Below, one piece after another: positions 50,499-61,052 of a stretch of 64,000 nt of DNA. The stretch lies in assembly GCF_004337445.1 (NCBI RefSeq), contig NZ_SJZB01000010.1, positions 1 to 64,000 on the forward strand, read 5' to 3'. Numbering within the stretch: position 1 is the first letter of the stretch; every line of letters starts with the position of its first letter. This DNA comes from Parasulfuritortus cantonensis (GTDB taxonomy: Bacteria > Pseudomonadota > Gammaproteobacteria > Burkholderiales > Thiobacillaceae). The notes beneath the pieces are model-generated. The model worked only from the letters and a program-made list of their open reading frames with translations. It was not told the origin of the DNA and ran no database searches. A program made the position numbers and the translations under genes.

Positions 50499-50778
50499 CT
50501 CAAACTCCAAGAAACATGAAGAAGCCAAACAAAATCCGGCGCCGCGCCCGCGGCTGGCCGTATCACGCGCTTTATGATCGCTGCCCGGAAATCGGCGACC
50601 GGGCTTCCGCCTCGTACCACCCGACGCGCATACCGCGCGCATGCCGATAAAGGCTACGAAATCCACCCCCGTCGAGGCAACAAAACGGCCCACCCGGTGG
50701 ACCGTCAATGTGCGTATTGTCGCATACCGGCGAAAACACCGGCCACGCCGGCGGGCCGACAAACGCCGAAAATGCGGC
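50499..50778. other. 280-base gap at the left junction of the SOS block
   Basis: No gene seen. On the minus strand a TTGACG hexamer (near 50705-50710) followed by weak TTTTGT could be the mlaDCB promoter. A palindrome reading GGCCCACCCGGTGGACC lies near 50687-50703 and GC-rich stems near 50728-50760 may end mrfB transcription. I looked for a direct repeat shared with the right junction (60221-60257) and found none. Confidence 0.4.
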
Positions 50779-51996
50779 TCAGGTCACTGACGGCCCGCCC
50801 GTAGACGTGGCTTCGGACGCCGCCAGCCTGGCGCGCAGACGGGCCTCGCGCCGGCGATATTCGGGCTCGCCCGGCTGGCGACCGACCAGCACGCTGCACA
50901 GCGCCAGGGCACCCGCGAAGTCACGTTCGACATGTTCGCGGTACTTGGCGAGGGCCAGCATCGCCTCGACGACACCCGCCTCGGCAAGCGGTTGCCAGAT
51001 GGCCAGGGCCGCCGGCCAGCGGGCTTCGCGCCGGTGCAGGCGGGCCAGTTCCAGCAAGCCGTCGGTACCCAGGCGATCCCGGACGGCATCCAGATGGGCG
51101 ATCGCCTGGCCGGGCCGGCCCGCCTTGAGTTGGCGACGCGCCAGGGCCTGGGCGTCGGCATTCGCATAGCCCGGCCGGGCATGGATGCGGGCCATCTCGG
51201 CCAGGAGTGCGGCGAGGCTGACCACGTCCAAGCGGTTGTGTTCGAGTACGCGCGCGACTTCGCCCAGCCTGCGGGTACGCACGAAGTCGCCCCATACCTG
51301 GGGCACCAGCCAGCCAGGTAGGTCGTCCTCGCGCACCAGGCCGAGCAGTTCCACCTCGGCGCGCTGCAGGCGGCAGTCCTGCCAGCGCGAAGCGAAGGCG
51401 GCCCGGGTCGGGTGCAGCAGGTCGATATGCGGTTTGCCGTCCAGGGGACAAGCCAGCCGGCGCAGGCGATGGCGGGTGACCAGGAGCGGAACGTCGAAGG
51501 ACTTGCCGTTGTAGGTCACCAACTGGCCGGCCTCGGCCAGCCAGGGGCGGGCATGTTCCAGCATGGCGGCCTCGCCGCCGAAGCCGGTCAGGAAATACTG
51601 GCGCAACCGGAGGCCGTCCGCCTCCAGCCGGGCGAGCCCGAGCAGGAAGGCCAGCGTGCCGGTACCGCCGGCCAGGCCGGTGGTCTCGGTATCCAGGAAC
51701 AGCAGCTCGTCAGGCGCCGGCGCCACGTCGGCCAGGACGGCCAGGGGTGCGTCCAGCAAGGCCGTCAGGGGAACGCGGCCATGCCGGTGGCCGAGCGGCA
51801 TGAGGTGCTCGACCAGCACCACTCCGGTCGCCGGCACGGTCCCGCCCAGCCGTGCCGCCACCTCGGCGTCGTCCGATGCCTTCGTGGCACGCGGGCCTTG
51901 GTCAAGCAGGCGTTTCAGTCGCTCGTCCGTGTCCGGCGCGGCTGGGGCCGCGCCCTGGCGCGCCTTCAGTTGTTCGATGCGCTGGCGCAGGTCCAT
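50779..51996 (-). CDS. mrfB: MrfB/YprB-like DEDD exonuclease with C-terminal helical repeats
   Basis: 405-residue protein with an RNase H-like 3'-5' exonuclease domain (about 90-275) and C-terminal helical TPR-like repeats (LARRQLKAGRPGQAIAHLDAV and following). Acidic motifs: ExoI LLFLDTETTGLAGGTG (D and E), ExoII VTYNGKSFDVPLL (D), ExoIII EHNRLDVVSLAAL (D, with His in place of the usual Tyr). It begins two bases after the MrfA-type helicase, so they are coupled. In Bacillus subtilis the pair (YprA/YprB, MrfA/MrfB) excises mitomycin C damage independently of UvrABC. Function here is inferred from that family and the pairing. Two Pro/Gly-rich starts upstream were rejected. Confidence 0.83.
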   Translation of the reverse strand: MDLRQRIEQLKARQGAAPAAPDTDERLKRLLDQGPRATKASDDAEVAARLGGTVPATGVVLVEHLMPLGHRHGRVPLTALLDAPLAVLADVAPAPDELLFLDTETTGLAGGTGTLAFLLGLARLEADGLRLRQYFLTGFGGEAAMLEHARPWLAEAGQLVTYNGKSFDVPLLVTRHRLRRLACPLDGKPHIDLLHPTRAAFASRWQDCRLQRAEVELLGLVREDDLPGWLVPQVWGDFVRTRRLGEVARVLEHNRLDVVSLAALLAEMARIHARPGYANADAQALARRQLKAGRPGQAIAHLDAVRDRLGTDGLLELARLHRREARWPAALAIWQPLAEAGVVEAMLALAKYREHVERDFAGALALCSVLVGRQPGEPEYRRREARLRARLAASEATSTGGPSVT

Positions 51997-51998
51997 GG

Positions 51999-54434
51999 TC
52001 AGAGCAGGTCCAGCACCGCCAGGGCAGCCGACTTGGGCGACTGCCCGCGCGCCTCGTCGGATGCCAGGATCGGCCCGACGCAGGCCGGGCAACCGTGCTT
52101 GCAGGCACAGCGTCCGACCAGGGCGCGGGCGCCCTCCACCACCTTGGTGCGCAGGTCGAACAGCGGCTCGGACAGACCCATGCCACCCGGGTAGTTGTCG
52201 TACAGAAATACCGTGGGGCGGAATTCCCGCAGGCCGGAGAGATCCAGCGCCTGGCCGTCGTCGCCGCGTAGCGTGCCGCGGCCGTCCGGGCCGACCGTGG
52301 CGGACCAGGTGGAATTGGAATCACCCACCGCCCGGCCCAGGTCCTGGCGCTCCGACATGGTCAGGATGGCGGCCACCAGGTGCAGGGCGTAGGCGGCGCC
52401 CAGGAAACCGTCCAGGGCCTGCCAGCGGCTCGGGAAGGCGGCCGCCAGGGCGGTCGGGTCGGCCTGCCACCAGACCGAGGTGGTGTGCAGTTCCTGGTCG
52501 GGCAGGTTGATGTTGCCGTAGCCGACGTTCTCATGCGTGTAGTAGCGGATCTTCTTGTAGCCGGGGATGCGCCGCACCAGATGGACCTCGCCGTGGGCGC
52601 ACAGGCCCTGGCGGCCGGCGGCGGCGTCGAAACGGTCGAGCACCTTGAGGCGGGTGTAGTCGATGGCGTCGGTGTAGTAGTCGGCCCGGGTCTGGGTCAC
52701 AAATGCTTTGCGGCCCTCCCAGTCCAGGCGTTCCACCTGGTAGGGGGCGGCCTGGATCATGTAGATGGCGCCCTCGTAGATGGTCATGGGGGCGCTGCTG
52801 AAATCCACCTCGGCCACCACGTCCTTGGCCCCCTGGGTGGTGTCGATGACCACGAAGTTGCCTTCCGCCACCGAGCGCAGGCTGACGGTCACGGCCGGGT
52901 AACTGTCTGCCATCCAGTGCCACTCACCGCCCTCCCGGTGCAGCACCTGCTGCTCCTCCAGATAGGAGAGGAGCGCCGGCAGGTCCTCGCCGCCGAAGCG
53001 TTCGCCGTCCCGGAAGGGCAGTTCGAAGGCCGCGCAACGCACGTGGTCCATGAGGATCAGGAGCTGGTCCGGAGCGATGCGGGCGTGTTCCGGCGAGGCG
53101 CCCAGGAAGAACTCCGGGTTGCGCACGATGAACTGGTCGAGGGCCTCGCTGGTGGCCACCAGGACGCCCAGGGCGGGCCGCATGCGCCGGCCGGCCCGGC
53201 CCAGGCGCTGCCAGGTGCCGGCGACGGTACCGGGATAGCCGTTGAGGACGCAGACATCGAGGGCGCCGATGTCGACGCCCAGTTCCAGGGCGCTGGTGGT
53301 GACCACGCAGTCCACCTCGCCATTGCGCAGGCGCCGTTCCGTGGCGCGCCGCTCGCTGGGCAGGTAGCCGCCCCGGTAGGCCAGGACCCGGGCCGGCCGG
53401 CGCGGGTCGGGGTCGAAGACGTCCTTCAGGTATTTGGTGAGCACCTCCACCATCAGCCGGGTGTTGGCGAACACGATGGTCTTCTGGCCCGCCTTCACCG
53501 CCATGCGGGCGATGCGGGTGGATTGGGAGCGGGCCGAGGCGCGCAGGCCCAGGTCCGGGTTGACGAGAGGCGGGTTCCAGAGCAGCAGGTGCTTGGCGCC
53601 CTGGGGCGCGCCCGATTCGGTCACCGCCGCCACCGGCGCGCCGATCAGGGCCTCGGCCAGCTCGGCCGGGTTGGCGATGGTGGCCGAACAGAGGATGAAG
53701 GTGGGCTCGCTGCCGTAGAAGGCGCAGATGCGCCGGAGGCGCCGGATGACGTTGGCCATGTGGGAACCGAACACGCCCCGGTAGACGTGCATCTCGTCGA
53801 TCACCACGTACTTCAGGCTCTCGAAGAACTGCGCCCACTTGGTGTGGTGGGGCAGGATGCCCTGGTGCAGCATGTCCGGGTTGGACACCACGATGTCGCC
53901 CTTGGTGCGCACCGCGGCGCGGGCGTCGCCCGGGGTGTCGCCGTCGAAGGTGTAGGCGCGCACGCCCAGGCTGCCGGCGTCGTTCAATTCCAGTATCTCG
54001 GCCACCTGGTCCTGGGACAGTGCCTTGGTAGGAAACAGGTACAAGGCCTTGGCCCGCTCTTTGAGCGCGGCCTGGAGCACCGGCAGGTTGTAGCACAGGG
54101 TCTTGCCCGAGGCGGTGGGGGTGACCACCACGGTGTGGCGGCCGGCCGCGACCTGGTCCCAGGCCTCGCGCTGATGCGCGTACAGGCGGCCAATGCCACG
54201 CGCCGACAGGGCCTGGCGCAGGCGGGCGTCGAGCCCGTCCGGAAAGTCGGCGAAGCGGGCCGGCCGGGCCGGCACCACCAGTTCGCCGGTGATGCGCCCC
54301 TTGTACTTCTTCTGCAGGGCCGCGATCAGGCGGCCGATATCGGCGGGCTCCCGGCGCACCGCGGGGGTCTCGGGCTCGCGCTCCTCGCCGGTGTCGAAAT
54401 AGGTCCTTTGGGCCTGGCTCATGGTGTTTCTCAT
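51999..54434 (-). CDS. mrfA: MrfA/YprA-like DEAD/DEAH helicase with C-terminal Zn (DUF1998) domain
   Basis: 811-residue superfamily 2 helicase. Domain 1: AHQREAW Q-like motif, Walker [17 protein letters not shown] box ([10 protein letters not shown]), SATIANP. Domain 2: [19 protein letters not shown] and QRLGRAGRR. The C-terminal DUF1998-type domain ends with a Cys cluster ([13 protein letters not shown]) that should bind zinc. In B. subtilis the homologue is a 3'-5' helicase that works with its exonuclease in mitomycin repair. ATG 54434 has an AGG site that overlaps the distal LexA box; ATG 54422 is an alternative. The start lies only 7 bases from that box, so LexA should repress it tightly. 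Divergent from lexA. Confidence 0.88.
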   Translation of the reverse strand: MRNTMSQAQRTYFDTGEEREPETPAVRREPADIGRLIAALQKKYKGRITGELVVPARPARFADFPDGLDARLRQALSARGIGRLYAHQREAWDQVAAGRHTVVVTPTASGKTLCYNLPVLQAALKERAKALYLFPTKALSQDQVAEILELNDAGSLGVRAYTFDGDTPGDARAAVRTKGDIVVSNPDMLHQGILPHHTKWAQFFESLKYVVIDEMHVYRGVFGSHMANVIRRLRRICAFYGSEPTFILCSATIANPAELAEALIGAPVAAVTESGAPQGAKHLLLWNPPLVNPDLGLRASARSQSTRIARMAVKAGQKTIVFANTRLMVEVLTKYLKDVFDPDPRRPARVLAYRGGYLPSERRATERRLRNGEVDCVVTTSALELGVDIGALDVCVLNGYPGTVAGTWQRLGRAGRRMRPALGVLVATSEALDQFIVRNPEFFLGASPEHARIAPDQLLILMDHVRCAAFELPFRDGERFGGEDLPALLSYLEEQQVLHREGGEWHWMADSYPAVTVSLRSVAEGNFVVIDTTQGAKDVVAEVDFSSAPMTIYEGAIYMIQAAPYQVERLDWEGRKAFVTQTRADYYTDAIDYTRLKVLDRFDAAAGRQGLCAHGEVHLVRRIPGYKKIRYYTHENVGYGNINLPDQELHTTSVWWQADPTALAAAFPSRWQALDGFLGAAYALHLVAAILTMSERQDLGRAVGDSNSTWSATVGPDGRGTLRGDDGQALDLSGLREFRPTVFLYDNYPGGMGLSEPLFDLRTKVVEGARALVGRCACKHGCPACVGPILASDEARGQSPKSAALAVLDLL

Positions 54435-54440
54435 CGCTAC

Positions 54441-54456
54441 CTGTATAGGATGACAG
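54441..54456. promoter_or_regulatory. LexA (SOS) box 1
   Basis: CTGT-ATAGGATG-ACAG, a perfect match to CTGT-N8-ACAG. It lies 7 bases before the mrfA start and overlaps its ribosome-binding region, 2 bases from box 2. Confidence 0.85.
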
Positions 54457-54458
54457 TA

Positions 54459-54474
54459 CTGTATATAATTACAG
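54459..54474. promoter_or_regulatory. LexA (SOS) box 2 containing the lexA -10 element
   Basis: CTGT-ATATAATT-ACAG, a perfect SOS box with an AT-rich centre. The plus strand holds a consensus -10 TATAAT (54464-54469), 28 bases before the lexA ATG. The centres of boxes 1 and 2 are 18 bases apart, so two LexA dimers should bind side by side and shut both divergent promoters. Confidence 0.93.
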
Positions 54475-54497
54475 TATTCAAGCACCGGATACCGACC

Positions 54498-55118
54498 ATG
54501 CAGGAACTCACCCCGCGCCAGGCGGAAATCTGGCAATTCATCCGTGATTACCAGGAGACCGAGGGCTATCCGCCCACCCGGGCGGAGATCGCCGCCCGCT
54601 TCGGCTTCCGCTCGCCCAACGCGGTGACCGAGCACCTCAACGCCCTGGTACGCAAGGGTGCCCTGGCCCTCGCCCCGGACACCTCGCGCGGCATCCGGCT
54701 CATCGGCGCGGAGGCCGACGCCGAGGAGGAGGCCGGCCTGCCGGTGGTAGGCCAGGTGGCGGCCGGCTCGCCCTTGCTGGCCGAACAGAACGTCACCCAG
54801 CGCTGCCAGTTCGACCCCGGCCTGTTCAGCCCGCGCGCCGACTACCTGCTGCGGGTATACGGCCTGTCCATGAAGGACGCCGGCATCCTGGACGGCGACT
54901 GGCTGGCGGTGCATGCCACCCGGGAGGCGCGTTCCGGCCAGGTGGTGGTGGCGCGCATCGGCGACCAGGTCACGGTGAAACGCCTGTGGAAACAGGGCAA
55001 GCGCCTGGAACTGCGGCCGGAGAACCCGGACTTCGCCGCCATCGTGCCCGACCCGGAACGGGACGAGCTGGTGATCGAGGGCATCGCCGTCGGGCTCATC
55101 CGGCCGAACGGCACATGA
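54498..55118 (+). CDS. lexA: SOS repressor LexA
   Basis: 206-residue repressor-protease. The N-terminal winged helix ([25 protein letters not shown]) reads the SOS box. The RecA-stimulated self-cleavage bond is A89-G90 (GQVAAGSP) and the catalytic dyad is S124 (GLSMKDAG) and K161, each offset by five from E. coli. Two boxes lie in its own promoter, so it autoregulates. The imuA start overlaps its stop (ATGA), so repressor and mutasome are one transcript. lexA-imuA-imuB-dnaE2 is a known mobile SOS cassette. Whether it is the only LexA in the genome cannot be judged. Confidence 0.97.
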   Translation: MQELTPRQAEIWQFIRDYQETEGYPPTRAEIAARFGFRSPNAVTEHLNALVRKGALALAPDTSRGIRLIGAEADAEEEAGLPVVGQVAAGSPLLAEQNVTQRCQFDPGLFSPRADYLLRVYGLSMKDAGILDGDWLAVHATREARSGQVVVARIGDQVTVKRLWKQGKRLELRPENPDFAAIVPDPERDELVIEGIAVGLIRPNGT

Positions 55119-55786
55119 ACGCCCAACTCGACAACCTCCTCCGCCATCCCGGCGTCTGGCGCGGCGACCGCCTGGGCATCACCGAGCGTCCGGGCCAGCC
55201 CACCGGCTACGTCGGCCTCGACGCCCTGCTGCCCGGCGGCGGCTGGCCGCGCGGGGCGCTCACCGAGCTGATCTGCCAGGAGGAAGGCATCGGCGAGCTG
55301 TCCATGCTCCTGCCCGCCCTGGCCGGGATATCCAGGGAGGATCGCTGGATCGCCCTGGTCGCCCCGCCCTATATCCCCTACGCCCCGGCCCTGGCCGGTG
55401 CCGGCGTTGACTTGGCGCGCCTCCTGGTGGTCCGGGCCGGCAACACGGCGGACACCCTGTGGGCCATGGAGGAGACCCTGCGCTCCGGCGCCTGCGGGGC
55501 GGTCCTGGCCTGGCCCAGCCTGATCGACGAACGCAGCCAGCGCCGCCTGCAGCTGGCCGCCGAGGCGGGCGACAGCACCTGCATCTGGTTCACCCCGGCG
55601 CGCCAGGCCGCCAATGCCTCCTTCGCCGCCCTGCGCATCAAGGTCATGCCGGCCCGCGACGGCACCTTGGTGCACATCGTCAAACGGCGCGGCGGCGGTC
55701 CCGCTCCCGCCTTGGTCCTGGACCATGCTCTGGCTGGCCCTCCACTTCCCCGACCTGCCCCTGCAGATATACGCCCCGCCGCCTGA
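55115..55786 (+). CDS. imuA: translesion synthesis accessory protein ImuA
   Basis: 223-residue SulA/RecA-like protein of the ImuA family, which recruits ImuB and DnaE2 at lesions. It shows family segments [42 protein letters not shown], and [22 protein letters not shown]. The P-loop lysine of true RecA is absent, as in the family. The C-terminus overlaps imuB by 62 bases in another frame. Confidence 0.93.
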   Translation: MNAQLDNLLRHPGVWRGDRLGITERPGQPTGYVGLDALLPGGGWPRGALTELICQEEGIGELSMLLPALAGISREDRWIALVAPPYIPYAPALAGAGVDLARLLVVRAGNTADTLWAMEETLRSGACGAVLAWPSLIDERSQRRLQLAAEAGDSTCIWFTPARQAANASFAALRIKVMPARDGTLVHIVKRRGGGPAPALVLDHALAGPPLPRPAPADIRPAA

Positions 55787-57152
55787 CGCCATCCTGGCCG
55801 TCGCCGGCACCGGCAGGCGTCCGGAGGTCCTGGCGGCCACCGGGCCGGCGCGCGCGCTCGGGGTGGTGCCCGGCCTGAGCGTGGCCGCCGCCACCGCCCT
55901 GGCGCCCGGCCTGGTGGTACAGCCGCGCAACCCGCACCGGGAGGCGGAGACCCTGGCCGGGGCCGCCACCTGGGCACTGCAGTTCACCCCCGAGGTCAGC
56001 CCGGCGCCGCCCGACGCCCTGCTGCTGGAGATCGGCGGCTGCCTGCGCCTGTTCGGCGGCCTGGACCGGCTGCTCGGCCGGGTGCGCGACGGCCTGGCGG
56101 AACTGGGCCTGGACGGGGTGCCGGCCGTGGCGCCGACGCCCGAGGGGGCGCGCACCCTGGCCAGGAGCGGCCTGGAGCTGTCGGTACCGGACCTGGCCGA
56201 ACTGCGCCGGCACATCGCCGCCCTGCCCCTCGACAGTCTCGATCACTCGGCCGAAACCCTCACGTCCCTGGCCAACCTGGGCATGCGCACCATCGGCGAC
56301 TGCCTGGCCCTGCCCCGGGACGGCCTGGCCCGGCGCTTCGGCCCGGAACTTCCGGCCCTGCTGGACCGCATCCTCGGCCGGCAGGCCGACCCCCGCCAGG
56401 CCATCGTCCTGCCGGACCGCTTCGGCAACCGGCTGGAGCTGTTCGCCCCGGTGCTGGAGGTGGACGCCCTGCTGTTCGGGGTGAAGCGCCTGGTGACCGA
56501 GCTGTGCGGCTGGCTCACCGCCCGCAATGCCGGGGTCCGGCGCCTGACCCTGTCCCTGGGCCACGAGCACCGCCCCGCCACGCCCCTCCCCCTGGCCCTG
56601 GTGACGCCCCAGCGTGATCCCGCCCACCTGTTCATGCTGCTGCGCGAGCGTCTGCACCGCATCGACCTGGTCGCCGGGGTATCCGAACTGTCCCTGGCGG
56701 CCGACGAGACGACCCAGATCGAGCCGCTGAACTTCTCCCTCTTCGGCGAACGGGAGCACATCCGGGAAGACTGCCTGAACCTGGCCGAACGCCTGCAGGC
56801 CCGGTTGGGCATGGCGGCGGTGAGCGGCCTGTCGCTATGTCCGGAACACCGGCCCGAACTGGCCTGGCGCGAGGTGGCACCAGGGGCCGAGACCACCGCG
56901 GCCGACTTCCCGCCCCGGCCGTTCTGGCTGCTGCCCCGGCCGCGGCCGCTGGCCATGCGCGACGCCCTGCCCTGGCTGGACGGCCCCCTCAGCCTGGAAC
57001 GGGGGCCGGAGCGGATCGAGTCGGGCTGGTGGGACGACGCCTTCGTCCGGCGCGACTACTTCCTGGCCCGGACCGCCTCCGGCGCCCGGCTGTGGGTGTA
57101 CCGGGAACTGGGGACGATGGAACGCTGGTTCCTGCACGGCATCTTCGCATGA
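55725..57152 (+). CDS. imuB: catalytically inactive Y-family polymerase ImuB
   Basis: 475-residue Y-family-like protein that bridges DnaE2, ImuA and the beta clamp. The N-terminus [14 protein letters not shown] replaces the DinB catalytic DMDCFFASVE, so the polymerase Asp residues are missing, as in known ImuB. The thumb/finger-like HhH region ([25 protein letters not shown]) and the C-terminal [27 protein letters not shown] are typical. A possible clamp-binding motif is [10 protein letters not shown]. The start lies within imuA; the stop overlaps dnaE2 by ATGA. Confidence 0.95.
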   Translation: MLWLALHFPDLPLQIYAPPPDAILAVAGTGRRPEVLAATGPARALGVVPGLSVAAATALAPGLVVQPRNPHREAETLAGAATWALQFTPEVSPAPPDALLLEIGGCLRLFGGLDRLLGRVRDGLAELGLDGVPAVAPTPEGARTLARSGLELSVPDLAELRRHIAALPLDSLDHSAETLTSLANLGMRTIGDCLALPRDGLARRFGPELPALLDRILGRQADPRQAIVLPDRFGNRLELFAPVLEVDALLFGVKRLVTELCGWLTARNAGVRRLTLSLGHEHRPATPLPLALVTPQRDPAHLFMLLRERLHRIDLVAGVSELSLAADETTQIEPLNFSLFGEREHIREDCLNLAERLQARLGMAAVSGLSLCPEHRPELAWREVAPGAETTAADFPPRPFWLLPRPRPLAMRDALPWLDGPLSLERGPERIESGWWDDAFVRRDYFLARTASGARLWVYRELGTMERWFLHGIFA

Positions 57153-60100
57153 CCGCCTACGCCGAGCTGCACTGCCTGTCCAACTTCACCTTCCTGCGCG
57201 GCGCCTCGCACCCGGAGGAACTGGTGGAGCGCGCCGCCAAACTGGGCTACGCGGCCCTGGCCCTCACGGACGAATGTTCCGTGGCCGGCGTGGTGCGCGC
57301 CCACGTCGCCGCCAAGCCGGCCGGGCTCAAGCTCATCGTCGGCAGCGAGATCAGGCTCGAGGACGGCCCCCGCCTAGTCGTCCTGGCCGCCAACCGGCAG
57401 GGCTACGGCGAGCTGTGCCGGCTGATCACCGTAGGCCGGCGTTCGGCACCCAAGGGCCGCTACCGACTCACCCGGGCCGACCTGCAGTCGGGCCTGCCCG
57501 GCTGCCTGGCCATCCTGCTGCCCGAGAACGAGCCCGACCCGGAACACGCCGCCTGGCTCCAGGCCATCTTCCCTGGCCGTGCCTGGCTGGCGGTGGAACT
57601 GTTCGCCGGCAGCGACGACCGCCAGCGGCTGGCCGCCCTCACCGCCCATGCCGAAGCGACCGGCCTCGCCGTGGTGGCGACCGGCGACGTGCACATGCAC
57701 GTGCGCGCCCGCTGCGTCCTGCAGGACACCGTCACCGCCATCCGCCTGGGTCGGCCGGTGAAGGACTGCGGCCATGCCCTGTTCGCCAACGGCGAGCGCC
57801 ACCTGCGCCCCATCAAGCGCCTGGCCGGCCTGTACCCGGCCACGCTGCTGGCGGAGAGCGTGGCCATCGCCGAACGCTGCGACTTCTCCCTGGACAGCCT
57901 GCGCTACGAATACCCGGCCGAGCTGGTGCCGCCCGGCACGACGCCGGCCGCCCACCTGCGCGCCCTGACCGAGGCCGGCCTCGGCCGGCGCTTCCCGGAC
58001 GGCGTGCCGGCCAAGGTGCGCGGCCTGATCGAGCACGAACTGGCCCTGATCGCCGAACTCGGCTACGAGCACTACTTCCTCACCGTCCACGACATCGTCG
58101 ACTACGCCCGCGGCCGCGCCATCCTGTGCCAGGGCCGCGGATCGGCGGCCAACTCGGCGGTCTGCTACGCATTGGGGATCACCGAGGTGGACCCGTCCCG
58201 CATGGCCATGCTGTTCGAGCGCTTCATCTCCCGGGAACGGGACGAGCCGCCCGACATCGACGTGGACTTCGAGCACGAGCGCCGCGAGGAGGTGATCCAG
58301 TACCTGTACCGCAAGTACGGCCGCGACCGCGCCGCCCTGGCCGCCACGGTCATCACCTACCGGCCCAGGAGCGCCCTGCGCGACGTGGGCAAGGCCCTGG
58401 GCTTCGACCTCGCCCAGGTGGACCGCCTGGCCAAGGCCCAGTCCTGGTGGGACGGCCGCAAGGTGAAGCCGGAACGCCTGGCCGAGGCGGGCTTCGACCC
58501 TGCACACCGCCCGGTGGCCCGGCTGATCGACATCGTCGGCACCCTGGTGGGCTTCCCGCGCCACCTGTCCCAGCACGTCGGCGGCTTCGTCATCTCCCGC
58601 GGGCCGCTGGCCGAACTGGTGCCGGTGGAGAACGCCGCCATGGCCGAGCGCACCGTGATCCAGTGGGACAAGGACGACCTGGACGCGCTGGGCCTGCTGA
58701 AGGTGGACGTCCTGGCCCTGGGCATGCTGTCCGCCATCCGGCGCAGCCTGGACCTGGTCGCCAGCCTGCGTGGCCGGTCCGTGACGATGCAGGACATCCC
58801 GGCCGAGGACCCGGCCGTCTACGCCATGATCGGCCGCGCCGACACGGTGGGGGTGTTCCAGATCGAGTCGCGCGCCCAGATGGCCATGCTGCCCCGGCTC
58901 AAGCCCAGGCGCTTCTACGACCTGGTGATCGAGGTGGCCATCGTCCGCCCCGGCCCCATCCAGGGCGGCATGGTGCACCCCTACCTGCGCCGCCGGCAGG
59001 GCCTGGAGCCGGTCACCTACCCCTCCGAGGCGGTGCGCGAGGTGCTGGAACGCACCCTGGGCGTGCCCATCTTCCAGGAGCAGGTGATGCAGCTCGCCGT
59101 GGTGGCGGCCGGATTCACCCCCGGCGAGGCGGACCGCCTGCGCCGTTCCATGGCCGCCTGGCGCCGGCGCGGCGGCCTGGAGGGCTTCGAGGAACGCCTG
59201 ATCTCGGGCATGCAGGCGCGCGGCTACGCGACCGAATTCGCCCAGGCCATCTACCGGCAGATACTCGGCTTCGGCGAATACGGCTTCCCTGAGTCCCACG
59301 CCGCCAGCTTCGCCCTGCTGGTCTACGTCTCGGCCTGGCTGAAGTGCCATGAGCCGGCCGCCTTCGCCTGCGCCCTGCTGAATTCCCAGCCCATGGGCTT
59401 CTACAGCCCGGACCAGATCCTCCAGGACGCCCGCCGGCATGGCATCGAGTTGCGCCCGGTGGACGTCGCCGCCAGCCATTGGGAGTGCACCCTGGAGCCC
59501 GCCGGCACGGTCCAGGCGGCCATCCGCCTGGGCCTCCGGCAGGTCAAGGGGATGAGCGCCGCGGGGGCGGAACGCCTAGTGGCGGCGCGTGCCTCGGTGC
59601 CCTATGCCGACGTGGCCGACCTGGTGCAGCGCGGCGGCCTGGACCGGCGCGACCTCCAGGCCCTCGCCACGGCCGGCGCCCTGCAGGGCCTGTCCGGCCA
59701 CCGGCGCAACGCCCTCTGGGATGTCGCCGGCGCCCGCGAACTGCCGCCCCTGTTCCAGGCGGCCGGCCTTGCCGAGGCCGACCCGGCCCTGCCGGTGCCC
59801 AGCGAGGGCGAGGACATCGTCGCCGACTACGCCAGCCTGGGCTTCACCCTGGGCCGCCACCCCCTGGCCCTGCTGAGAAGGCGGCTCAGCCGCATGCGCC
59901 TGACCAGCGCCGCCGACATCCGCAAGGCACCCAACGGCCGCCTGGTCCGCACCTCCGGCATCGTCACCGGCCGGCAGCGCCCGGACACCGCCAGTGGCGT
60001 CATCTTCGTCACCCTGGAGGACGAGACCGGCATGATCAACGTGGTGGTCTGGCGCGACCTGGCCGAACGCCAGCGCCGCGAACTGCTGGGCGCCAGCCTG

Positions 60101-60220
60101 CTCGGGGTGCAGGGGGTGATCGAGCGCCAGGGCGAGGTGGTCCACGTCATGGCCCGCCGGCTGGTGAATTTGAGCGGCCTGCTGGGCGAACTCACCGCCC
60201 GGTCGCGCGATTTCCGCTAA
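57149..60220 (+). CDS. dnaE2: error-prone DNA polymerase DnaE2 (ImuC)
   Basis: 1,023-residue C-family polymerase that makes damage-induced mutations with ImuA and ImuB. The N-terminal PHP domain starts [21 protein letters not shown], and lacks some metal ligands of replicative DnaE. The palm has [21 protein letters not shown] with catalytic Asp near 371 and 373. The finger region has [14 protein letters not shown] and the C-terminal OB domain has [27 protein letters not shown]. The usual length is 1,020-1,050. It ends the SOS transcript and is convergent with mlaE, 37 bases apart, where a GC-rich stem (60234-60250) may stop it. Confidence 0.97.
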   Translation: MTAYAELHCLSNFTFLRGASHPEELVERAAKLGYAALALTDECSVAGVVRAHVAAKPAGLKLIVGSEIRLEDGPRLVVLAANRQGYGELCRLITVGRRSAPKGRYRLTRADLQSGLPGCLAILLPENEPDPEHAAWLQAIFPGRAWLAVELFAGSDDRQRLAALTAHAEATGLAVVATGDVHMHVRARCVLQDTVTAIRLGRPVKDCGHALFANGERHLRPIKRLAGLYPATLLAESVAIAERCDFSLDSLRYEYPAELVPPGTTPAAHLRALTEAGLGRRFPDGVPAKVRGLIEHELALIAELGYEHYFLTVHDIVDYARGRAILCQGRGSAANSAVCYALGITEVDPSRMAMLFERFISRERDEPPDIDVDFEHERREEVIQYLYRKYGRDRAALAATVITYRPRSALRDVGKALGFDLAQVDRLAKAQSWWDGRKVKPERLAEAGFDPAHRPVARLIDIVGTLVGFPRHLSQHVGGFVISRGPLAELVPVENAAMAERTVIQWDKDDLDALGLLKVDVLALGMLSAIRRSLDLVASLRGRSVTMQDIPAEDPAVYAMIGRADTVGVFQIESRAQMAMLPRLKPRRFYDLVIEVAIVRPGPIQGGMVHPYLRRRQGLEPVTYPSEAVREVLERTLGVPIFQEQVMQLAVVAAGFTPGEADRLRRSMAAWRRRGGLEGFEERLISGMQARGYATEFAQAIYRQILGFGEYGFPESHAASFALLVYVSAWLKCHEPAAFACALLNSQPMGFYSPDQILQDARRHGIELRPVDVAASHWECTLEPAGTVQAAIRLGLRQVKGMSAAGAERLVAARASVPYADVADLVQRGGLDRRDLQALATAGALQGLSGHRRNALWDVAGARELPPLFQAAGLAEADPALPVPSEGEDIVADYASLGFTLGRHPLALLRRRLSRMRLTSAADIRKAPNGRLVRTSGIVTGRQRPDTASGVIFVTLEDETGMINVVVWRDLAERQRRELLGASLLGVQGVIERQGEVVHVMARRLVNLSGLLGELTARSRDFR

Positions 60221-60257
60221 ACGCAAGGGCTGCCCGGCGCACCGCGCCGGCACACCC

Positions 60258-61052
60258 TCAGAGGCCGCGGAACATGAACGCGGTCAGGACGAAGTCGAGG
60301 CCCAGGATGGCCAGGCTGGAGGTCACCACGGTACGCGTCGTCGCGCGCGAGACACCTTCCGCAGTGGGCGGCGCATCGTAGCCTTCGAACAGCGCCACCA
60401 CCGTCACGGCGGCACCGAACACCAGGCTCTTGATGACGCCGTTCAGGATGTCGTCCTTCAGGTCCACCGCAGATTGCATCTGCGACCAGAAGGCGCCTTC
60501 GTCGACCCCGATCACGCTCACCGCCACCAGGTAGCCGCCGAAGATACCCATGGCGGAGAACAAGGCCGCCAGCAGGGGCATGGAGATCGCCGCCCCCCAG
60601 AAGCGCGGCGCCACCACGCGGGCGATGGGGTCCACCGCCATCATCTCCATGGCGGCGATCTGCTCGGTGGCCTTCATCAGGCCGATTTCGGCCGTGATGG
60701 CCGACCCGGCCCGGCTGGCGAACAGCAGGGCCGCGACCACCGGTCCCAGCTCGCGCACCAGCGACAGGGCCACGAGCACGCCCACCGCCTCCTCGGAACC
60801 GTAGGTCTGCAGGGTGTCGTAGCCCTGCAGGCCGAGCACCATGCCGACGAACAGGCCGGACACGATGATGATGATGAGGGACAGGACACCGGCCGAGTAG
60901 ACCTCCTTGATGACCAGTTGCGGCCGGCGCAGGCAGATGCCCGAGTGCAACATGGTCAACAGGAAGAAGCGCGTGGCCACGCCCATGCGCCAGACGCCAT
61001 CGACAACCCGATGGCCAAGCTTGCGGACCCCTTTGAGTGCGCGTTCAGGCAT
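60258..61052 (-). CDS. mlaE: lipid asymmetry ABC transporter permease MlaE
   Basis: 264-residue permease with about six membrane helices. Family motifs are GLQGYDTLQTYGSEEAVG, LVRELGPVVAALLFASRAGSAITAEIGLMKATEQIAAMEMM, and GYDAPPTAEGVSRATTRTVV. It dimerises at the centre of MlaFEDB. It overlaps mlaF by 8 bases. mlaD should follow it at once, but the next downstream gene is the convergent dnaE2. Confidence 0.97.
   Translation of the reverse strand: MPERALKGVRKLGHRVVDGVWRMGVATRFFLLTMLHSGICLRRPQLVIKEVYSAGVLSLIIIIVSGLFVGMVLGLQGYDTLQTYGSEEAVGVLVALSLVRELGPVVAALLFASRAGSAITAEIGLMKATEQIAAMEMMAVDPIARVVAPRFWGAAISMPLLAALFSAMGIFGGYLVAVSVIGVDEGAFWSQMQSAVDLKDDILNGVIKSLVFGAAVTVVALFEGYDAPPTAEGVSRATTRTVVTSSLAILGLDFVLTAFMFRGL

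Noticed and set aside
50499-60257. Transposon or phage ends bounding the SOS block
   Set aside because: No integrase, transposase, terminal repeat or target duplication could be seen in the two junctions.
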